NCBI GenBank assembly: GCA_024688095.1
Contig: JAILEJ010000410.1
Location: 1-11,303 of the forward strand
Direction of reading: 5' to 3'
DNA: 11,303 nucleotides
From: Butyrivibrio sp.
Lineage (GTDB): Bacteria > Bacillota > Clostridia > Lachnospirales > Lachnospiraceae
Shown here: positions 6,771-11,303 of the stretch, piece after piece
How positions within the stretch are numbered: position 1 is the stretch's first letter
How the letters are laid out: each line of letters begins with the position of its first letter
Translations under genes and position numbers: made by a program
The notes under the pieces: model-generated
What the model saw: only the letters and a program-made list of their open reading frames with translations
Databases searched by the model: none
What the model was told of the DNA's origin: nothing

Positions 6771-9196
6771 TTAGCAATTCTCTCAACTAATCTCTTTGAA
6801 ACAAGGCCGTCGCAACCATTCAAATATTTCTCCTTAAATCCTTCATACAAATCGTTCTGCTTCTTAAGAACTTCTTCAGAACTCATATTCTTTGTTTCCA
6901 TGAGCTTATTGATCAGCTCATCATTGGACTCACATATACTTTCAGGGAAAATACCCAGAATATCCATATTCCAATCCTGTGATTTAACATAAGTTCCCTT
7001 ATCAGGCATCCATCTGTAAAATTCCTTACCTGCAACAACTGCTCCGTATATATCACTTCCATAATCGCCCACAACAATATCAGCCGCAGCAATACACTGT
7101 GATGGTGACATATTTACAGAAAGTGCAAATCCCTGCAGATAATCCGGGAAGCTTATTGGCTTATTACTCTCATCAGCCTTGACAAGAACAACATAATCTC
7201 TTGCAAACTCTTCATGCATCTGCAATAAGAGCCTTTCAATATGTGCACCAATTCCATCTCTAATAATGTTAAGCAAAAGAATTACTTTTTTACCTTTAGT
7301 AACAGGGTACTTCTCCTCAAGCATCTTCTTGGAAGCATTCATAAATTCTTCGTTCTTAAATACATCCATGCAGACATTTCCCATATGCCACACAGTTCCA
7401 TTCTCTTTTAAAGGATAATTTTTTGTATAAAGTTCATCATCCCCTGAAGTAACTGCCATTACTACATCATATTTTGAATGAATAGGAAATTCTTTTTTGT
7501 CTTCATAATTAACACCTGCCTGAACAGCCGGGTCATTATTCCATCGTGGTCTTATTGGTAAGACTTCAGGACATATCTGAATAATCTTTGTCTCTGGTCT
7601 TACATCTATCATTCTGAGAATATAAGGCTCACCTGCGACTATTATGTACTGTGCAGATGCAAGTATCTTGGCATTGCTCTGAAGACCAGCCTTATCATTT
7701 TCATCAAATACCAGCTTTTCATGCAATTCAAAGTTTTTATTATTCTGTAGTTCTTTTCTAACAGAACTAAAAACTCCATTTCCTACAAGATAGTCTGCAA
7801 TAAGGACTACTGAACCATTTTTAATACCCTGAGCACATTCTTTTTTATATGATGGAGCAATCTCATTTCTAATCTTTATTCTCTTTTCAAGAGTAGCCTT
7901 TTTTTCACCAAAAGTTTCAATCCAATCAGGATATGAATGGTAAACTCCTGTTAAAGAATTCTTTCTTCGATAATTCTCGATTGAAGGCTCAAAAAACTCC
8001 TTCATAATGCGCTCTGTAGCATGTCCATCACAAGAACTCATAAAACGCTCTCTAAAGGCATGAACCTCAGCTTTATCAAAACGCTCATCAACGTGCTTTA
8101 TATAATCAATAACTTCTTTATTAGTAAAACATACTGGACCAGGTGTAAGCTCATCATAATTATAATAAAAGCCTCTCCAGTCAAAATAGTTGTACAAGTC
8201 ATAGGCAAAAAATACCATAGGCTTTTCAAATATTGAATATTCAAATATAGTAGATGAATAATCAGCAATCATTATATCTGTAACACAGATAAGCTCCTCA
8301 ATTGTAAGAAAATCCGTAAAATCAACACAGAAATCAGAATACTGTGCTGGTATCTGAGGTCTGTTATGAACAATTGGATGATGCTTAAATATAAGTACAT
8401 AATCATCCTTAAGTTCATCATAAAACTTTCCAACATCCAACATATCTGGAGTAAGAGCCTGGGCTGATCTTCCTCTAAAGGTTGGCGCATAGGAAATAAC
8501 TTTTTTCCCTCTTGCCTGAGGCATAATGTCATACAAATGCTCATAAGCACTGTCTATTGTCTCCTGTCTGTAGAAAACATCAGTACGTGATAGTCCAATA
8601 GGCTTTATACATTCAGGATTATCTTTTTTGTCCATAGCCTCAGCGTAAGCCCATACAACTTCGGGAGATGAAACGGTAACCATATCATAATCACCATGAG
8701 ATGGGAAGCACTTTGCCTCTTCATAAGAATCTCCAAAAAGTTTATCTGCTGTACTAAGTCCGAATCTCTTAAAAGCACCTGCAGCATGCCAGGTGTTCAT
8801 GATATGCTGGCCTTTTCTCTTCTTTATACATGCATGAACATCACTGCCTTCGGCATATATAAGATACTTTGCAGTTGCTGCGTCCTCAATAAACTCTTTA
8901 AAACGTTTATACTGCTCATCCTTTGTTACAAAACCGATACGAAAAAAATGGCAATGAATATTCAAATCATAATTTCTTGTAAGTTCATCATATAATTCCT
9001 GAAAAGAATTAGATAATGCAGGAAGTCTAAGTTCCAAAAAGATTACTTTATTCTCTTCAATCGGCTTGGTAGATGCAAGATCAAATATAAGAGGAAATGC
9101 CACTTTTCTGGTAGCAAGTCTTCCTGAATTTCTCTTCAAAGACTGTAAACTTATTGTCTTTTTTTCATTGCCTTTATTTTTCTTAATTAAACCCAT
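6767..9196 (-). CDS. CDP-glycerol glycerophosphotransferase family protein with duplicated second domain
   Basis: An 809-residue protein. Residues about 45-402 hold a complete TagB/TagF-type domain: NTWHAAGAFKRFG (134-146) with the family's conserved His, SSPEVVWAYAE, PIGLSRTDVF (199-208), ISYAPTFRG (234-242), FKHHP (270-274), DYSSTIFEYSIFEKP (312-326), the RGFYYNYDELTPGP block (341-354) and CDGHATERI (389-397). This domain should transfer polyol phosphate from a CDP-activated donor onto a lipid-linked chain at the cytoplasmic face. Residues about 460-809 repeat the same order of elements in degraded form, ending YLNGCDGLVSKRL, and lack the His and DYSS residues. They are probably a non-catalytic partner domain for chain binding or membrane placement. 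TagF proteins also carry an N-terminal accessory domain, but a C-terminal repeat of this kind is less familiar. RBS AAGGA (9204-9208) lies 7 bases before the ATG; 18 bases separate it from the ABC ATPase stop. Confidence 0.88.
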   Translation of the reverse strand: MGLIKKNKGNEKKTISLQSLKRNSGRLATRKVAFPLIFDLASTKPIEENKVIFLELRLPALSNSFQELYDELTRNYDLNIHCHFFRIGFVTKDEQYKRFKEFIEDAATAKYLIYAEGSDVHACIKKRKGQHIMNTWHAAGAFKRFGLSTADKLFGDSYEEAKCFPSHGDYDMVTVSSPEVVWAYAEAMDKKDNPECIKPIGLSRTDVFYRQETIDSAYEHLYDIMPQARGKKVISYAPTFRGRSAQALTPDMLDVGKFYDELKDDYVLIFKHHPIVHNRPQIPAQYSDFCVDFTDFLTIEELICVTDIMIADYSSTIFEYSIFEKPMVFFAYDLYNYFDWRGFYYNYDELTPGPVCFTNKEVIDYIKHVDERFDKAEVHAFRERFMSSCDGHATERIMKEFFEPSIENYRRKNSLTGVYHSYPDWIETFGEKKATLEKRIKIRNEIAPSYKKECAQGIKNGSVVLIADYLVGNGVFSSVRKELQNNKNFELHEKLVFDENDKAGLQSNAKILASAQYIIVAGEPYILRMIDVRPETKIIQICPEVLPIRPRWNNDPAVQAGVNYEDKKEFPIHSKYDVVMAVTSGDDELYTKNYPLKENGTVWHMGNVCMDVFKNEEFMNASKKMLEEKYPVTKGKKVILLLNIIRDGIGAHIERLLLQMHEEFARDYVVLVKADESNKPISFPDYLQGFALSVNMSPSQCIAAADIVVGDYGSDIYGAVVAGKEFYRWMPDKGTYVKSQDWNMDILGIFPESICESNDELINKLMETKNMSSEEVLKKQNDLYEGFKEKYLNGCDGLVSKRLVERIAK

Positions 9197-9214
9197 ATTC
9201 GTTTCCTTTTTCTC

Positions 9215-10174
9215 TTAATACACTTTTCTATAATTAGCCTTAAGTGCTTCAGGCCTGTTTTTTCTAAGAATAGTAAGTGCAGCTTCAACTGCTGGTTCTG
9301 CATCTCCCTCTTCCAATATCTTGAGAAATCTCTCTGTTTCCTTTTTGGTCTCTTCACGCATAGCCTTTGCATGCCTTAGCTGATAAGCATCAGCAAGTGC
9401 TTTTATATCTTTCTCTGATTTTGGAAGATTCTTAGTATAAAGGAATTCCTCATAAGCATCACAAAGATACTCAGCATCATCACTAAATGCTATCTGATTT
9501 CCATGATCTATCCACAAAATCTTATTACATAATTCTCTTACCTGAGTTATAGAATGTGAAACAAGAATACCTGTTATACCTTCATCAAGTATCTCTCGCA
9601 TCTTCTTGGCACTCTTTTTCCTGAAAGCACCATCACCTACGCTAAGTACTTCATCAAGAATAATTATTTCAGGGTTAACAAGGCATGCAATTGCAAACGC
9701 AAGTCTACTCTTCATACCACTTGAAAGCTGATTAAAGGTATAATCCTGAAACTTTTCAAGTTCTGCAAAAGCAATTATCTCATTATATTTTTCATCCATG
9801 AAATCCCTGGTATAACCAAGCATTGCGCCTCTTAGATATGCATTTTCACGAACTGTAAGATCTCCATCAAAACCACTGGACAGCTCTAGTAGAGCAGCAA
9901 TATTTCCTCTTGTCTTAACATGACCTTCAGCCGGTGCAAGAATACCTGTAACTGCTTTTAAAAGAGTACTTTTACCAGCACCATTTGTACCAACGATACC
10001 AAGCATATCGCCCTTATTTATTTCGAAGGTTATATGCTTATCTGCCCAAAACTCTTTAACATTATATCTTCCTGTCATTTTTCTTAAAACAAAATCCTTA
10101 AGTCCAACTGACTTAAGATTTCCTGTTTTATATCTTATACTTACATCTTTACATTCTACTACCGGTTTACTCAT
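9215..10174 (-). CDS. ABC transporter ATP-binding protein, polysaccharide/teichoic acid export (TagH/Wzt type)
   Basis: A 319-residue ATPase that powers polymer export with the permease encoded just upstream. Walker A is GTNGAGKST (62-70), the signature is LSSGMKSRLAF (150-160, the SSGM form typical of TagH/Wzt proteins), Walker B is IIILDEVLSVGD (170-181) with catalytic Glu175, and the H-loop is VSHS (205-208). As in this subfamily, an amphipathic stretch (LKDFVLRKMTGR, 25-36) precedes the nucleotide-binding core. After about residue 245 comes a charged helical extension of about 75 residues. It is not a Wzt-type beta-sandwich carbohydrate-binding domain nor the extracytoplasmic TagH extension, so polymer recognition probably lies elsewhere. 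The start is set by MSKPVVECKDVSIRY, though the RBS is only moderate (AGGAATGGA region). Ninety bases separate it from the permease stop. Confidence 0.93.
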   Translation of the reverse strand: MSKPVVECKDVSIRYKTGNLKSVGLKDFVLRKMTGRYNVKEFWADKHITFEINKGDMLGIVGTNGAGKSTLLKAVTGILAPAEGHVKTRGNIAALLELSSGFDGDLTVRENAYLRGAMLGYTRDFMDEKYNEIIAFAELEKFQDYTFNQLSSGMKSRLAFAIACLVNPEIIILDEVLSVGDGAFRKKSAKKMREILDEGITGILVSHSITQVRELCNKILWIDHGNQIAFSDDAEYLCDAYEEFLYTKNLPKSEKDIKALADAYQLRHAKAMREETKKETERFLKILEEGDAEPAVEAALTILRKNRPEALKANYRKVY

Positions 10175-10192
10175 ATCAATCCATTCCTATAC

Positions 10193-10264
10193 TTAATATA
10201 TGACTTTTGAACCTAGTCCAACACGATCATTGATTTTCCGATTAAAATAAATAATCCATGGCTT
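10193..10264 (-). other. Gap between ABC genes; open frame continues past the permease stop
   Basis: After the permease TAA (10267-10265) the same frame stays open for 23 codons, starting KPWIIYFNRKINDRVG, to a second TAA at 10195-10193. The stretch is richer in G and C than typical spacers here. A 4-bp stem GACT/AGTC and a small palindrome ATCAATGAT lie inside; neither is a terminator. It may be the former C-terminus of the permease cut by a stop mutation, or chance. Confidence 0.2.
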
Positions 10265-11056
10265 TTATAAGTAATAAATAAATTCCTTATTGTACTTCTT
10301 ATACATAAAGCTTCCAATTGCAAGGAAGAAAAAAGCATAGAATGCCATCAATAAATGGTAAGATGCCGACGGAATCATTCTATCTATAACTATTGTTCTA
10401 AAATACTTAATATTGACATATACTGGATTCAACAAAAACAGATTCTGAACAGACTCACTGAATCTGTCATCTACTCTATAGAATATAGCTGAAAGATATG
10501 TTAAAAGCGTCAAAAATACATCATATAAATACTTCATATCCTGGAAAAATACGAATAATGCTGAAAGAATCATACCTATACCGATATTCATAATCGTAAG
10601 CATTATTATTGGATACAAAAGCATAAGCATATGTGGTCCAAAACTTATTTTATCCAGAATGCAGAACAGGAAATATACTATCAGTGTTATTAGGAAATTA
10701 ACCAGTGCTGATACATTTTTGGATAAGAGAAAAATATATTTCGGAACATTTATTTTATCAATAATCTTCCTGTTACTAACAAGAGAACTCATTCCATTTT
10801 TGGTTGCCTCTTTATAAAAAGCCATTACAAGAGTTCCACTAAAAAGGTATGTTGTATAATGAGGATAATCCCTTCCGAAAAACTCTGTAAATACTATCTT
10901 CATTACAAACAAAGTCAAAAGCGGTGATATTACACTCCAGACCATACCAAGCGATGTTCTCTTATACTTCTGTTTAAAGTCCCTTTTTACAAGCTCTGAA
11001 AATAAAAACTTATATTTTTGAAATCTATTTATCCATTTAGTAATTAATTTTTTCAC
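10265..11056 (-). CDS. ABC-2 type permease, polysaccharide/teichoic acid export (TagG/Wzm type)
   Basis: A 263-residue integral membrane protein, the normal length for the family. The N-terminal cytoplasmic segment LVKRDFKQKYKRTSLGMVWS (22-41) is the classical entry motif of ABC-2 polymer exporters: RDxKxKYKxSxLGxxW followed by a membrane helix. Six hydrophobic segments fit residues about 41-60, 67-84, 107-132, 143-171, 178-193 and 232-251. LFLLNPVYVNIKYFR (206-220) is the usual conserved turn before the last helix. It forms a dimeric channel with the ATPase encoded next. The likely start is GTG (11056-11054), because no ATG precedes the entry motif; the RBS is weak (AGAAG about 6 bases before, GGGAG further upstream). 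It follows the epimerase stop by 58 bases. Confidence 0.92.
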   Translation of the reverse strand: MKKLITKWINRFQKYKFLFSELVKRDFKQKYKRTSLGMVWSVISPLLTLFVMKIVFTEFFGRDYPHYTTYLFSGTLVMAFYKEATKNGMSSLVSNRKIIDKINVPKYIFLLSKNVSALVNFLITLIVYFLFCILDKISFGPHMLMLLYPIIMLTIMNIGIGMILSALFVFFQDMKYLYDVFLTLLTYLSAIFYRVDDRFSESVQNLFLLNPVYVNIKYFRTIVIDRMIPSASYHLLMAFYAFFFLAIGSFMYKKYNKEFIYYL

Positions 11057-11102
11057 TTTATACTTCTTTCTCCCTATATCAATTCCATATAGTCGCGAAA
11101 CT

Positions 11103-11108
11103 ATTATA
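11103..11108 (-). promoter_or_regulatory. Weak candidate -10 element upstream of the permease gene
   Basis: A perfect TATAAT on the reverse strand lies in the 58-base spacer between the epimerase stop and the permease GTG. No good -35 is visible at 16-18 bases. A secondary start for the ABC genes is possible, but in AT-rich DNA this may be chance. Confidence 0.2.
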
Positions 11109-11114
11109 AGCCCC

Positions 11115-11303
11115 TTAACCGAGCTGTTTTAAAATATCTATAGTTCTTTCAAGACCGTCTCCCATATTATACAAAGGAGTCCATCCAAGAGCCTTTAACT
11201 TTGTTCCATCAAGAATTGCCTTTGTGGCTGTTGAATATCCGGCTCTTTCTTTTTCATCAGGAAGCTCAAATACAACCTTGTGCCCTGTATATTCAGCAAT
11301 AAC
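11115..11303 (-). CDS. NAD-dependent epimerase/dehydratase family protein, C-terminal fragment
   Basis: The last 62 residues of a gene entering from the right edge; the stop is TAA at 11117-11115. KAILDGTKLKALGWTPLYN followed by MGDGLERTIDIL matches the C-terminal end of extended short-chain dehydrogenases acting on nucleotide sugars, where a Ser/Asp-xx-Lys-Leu-xx-Leu-Gly-Trp-xP segment precedes the final GLxxTI helix. Such enzymes supply activated sugars (4-epimerases, 4,6-dehydratases, decarboxylases), which fits the first visible step of the polymer operon. The NAD-binding GxxGxxG and YxxxK motifs lie outside the window, so the exact reaction cannot be named. Confidence 0.8.
   Translation of the reverse strand, partial: VIAEYTGHKVVFELPDEKERAGYSTATKAILDGTKLKALGWTPLYNMGDGLERTIDILKQLG

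Noticed and set aside
8696..8995. 99-codon plus-strand frame, hydrophobic and Cys-rich
   Set aside because: It lies fully antisense to the conserved catalytic domain of the glycerophosphotransferase, so it is an open-frame shadow.
10202..10240. Possible tRNA T-arm-like segment (GGTTCAAA) in the spacer between the ABC genes
   Set aside because: Only a 4-bp stem with a 9-base loop can form; there is no acceptor stem, D-arm or anticodon arm.

Overview
The window is AT-rich DNA with Firmicutes-type signals: GGAGG-like ribosome binding sites, A/T-ending codons, and intrinsic terminators. The gene content, including a cell-surface protein of the kind common in anaerobic Clostridia, suggests a Lachnospiraceae-like organism (Butyrivibrio, Pseudobutyrivibrio or Roseburia type). 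That assignment is an inference. No rRNA, tRNA, CRISPR array, transposase or plasmid function was seen.

The right-hand two thirds (about 11303 down to 3490) reads leftward as one probable operon for making and exporting a surface polymer. In transcription order it holds: the 3' end of an NAD-dependent sugar epimerase/dehydratase (11303-11115); an ABC-2 polysaccharide/teichoic-acid type permease (11056-10265); its ATPase partner (10174-9215); an 809-residue CDP-glycerol glycerophosphotransferase-family protein (9196-6767); a polytopic membrane protein resembling GT-C glycosyltransferases (6770-4875); and a PAPS-type sulfotransferase (4787-3696). An intrinsic terminator (3557-3491) closes the unit. 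A plausible model is that nucleotide-sugar synthesis feeds a polyol-phosphate-containing polymer. That polymer would be exported by the ABC pair, glycosylated outside by the GT-C enzyme and modified by sulfation. Only the ABC pair and the CDP-glycerol family call are firm; the polymer structure is not known.

Downstream lies an independent leftward gene (3373-347) with its own extended -10 promoter and strong RBS. It encodes a 1008-residue secreted protein: signal peptide, a long Thr/Ser/Glu stalk built of DNA tandem repeats, a beta-rich domain, a right-handed parallel beta-helix, and a C-terminal bacterial Ig-like domain. It ends at a bidirectional terminator (249-285). That terminator is shared with a convergent rightward gene, of which only the last 58 codons are present (1-177). 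This gene is another CDP-glycerol glycerophosphotransferase-family member carrying the same C-terminal signature as the operon copy, so the window lies inside a larger wall-polymer locus with genes on both strands.

The most notable points are the tandem-duplicated structure of the 809-residue transferase, whose second half appears to have lost its active-site residues; the sulfotransferase in a teichoic-acid-like operon; and the 3' flank of the sulfotransferase gene, which contains a diverged direct repeat and a coding-like tail in a shifted frame.
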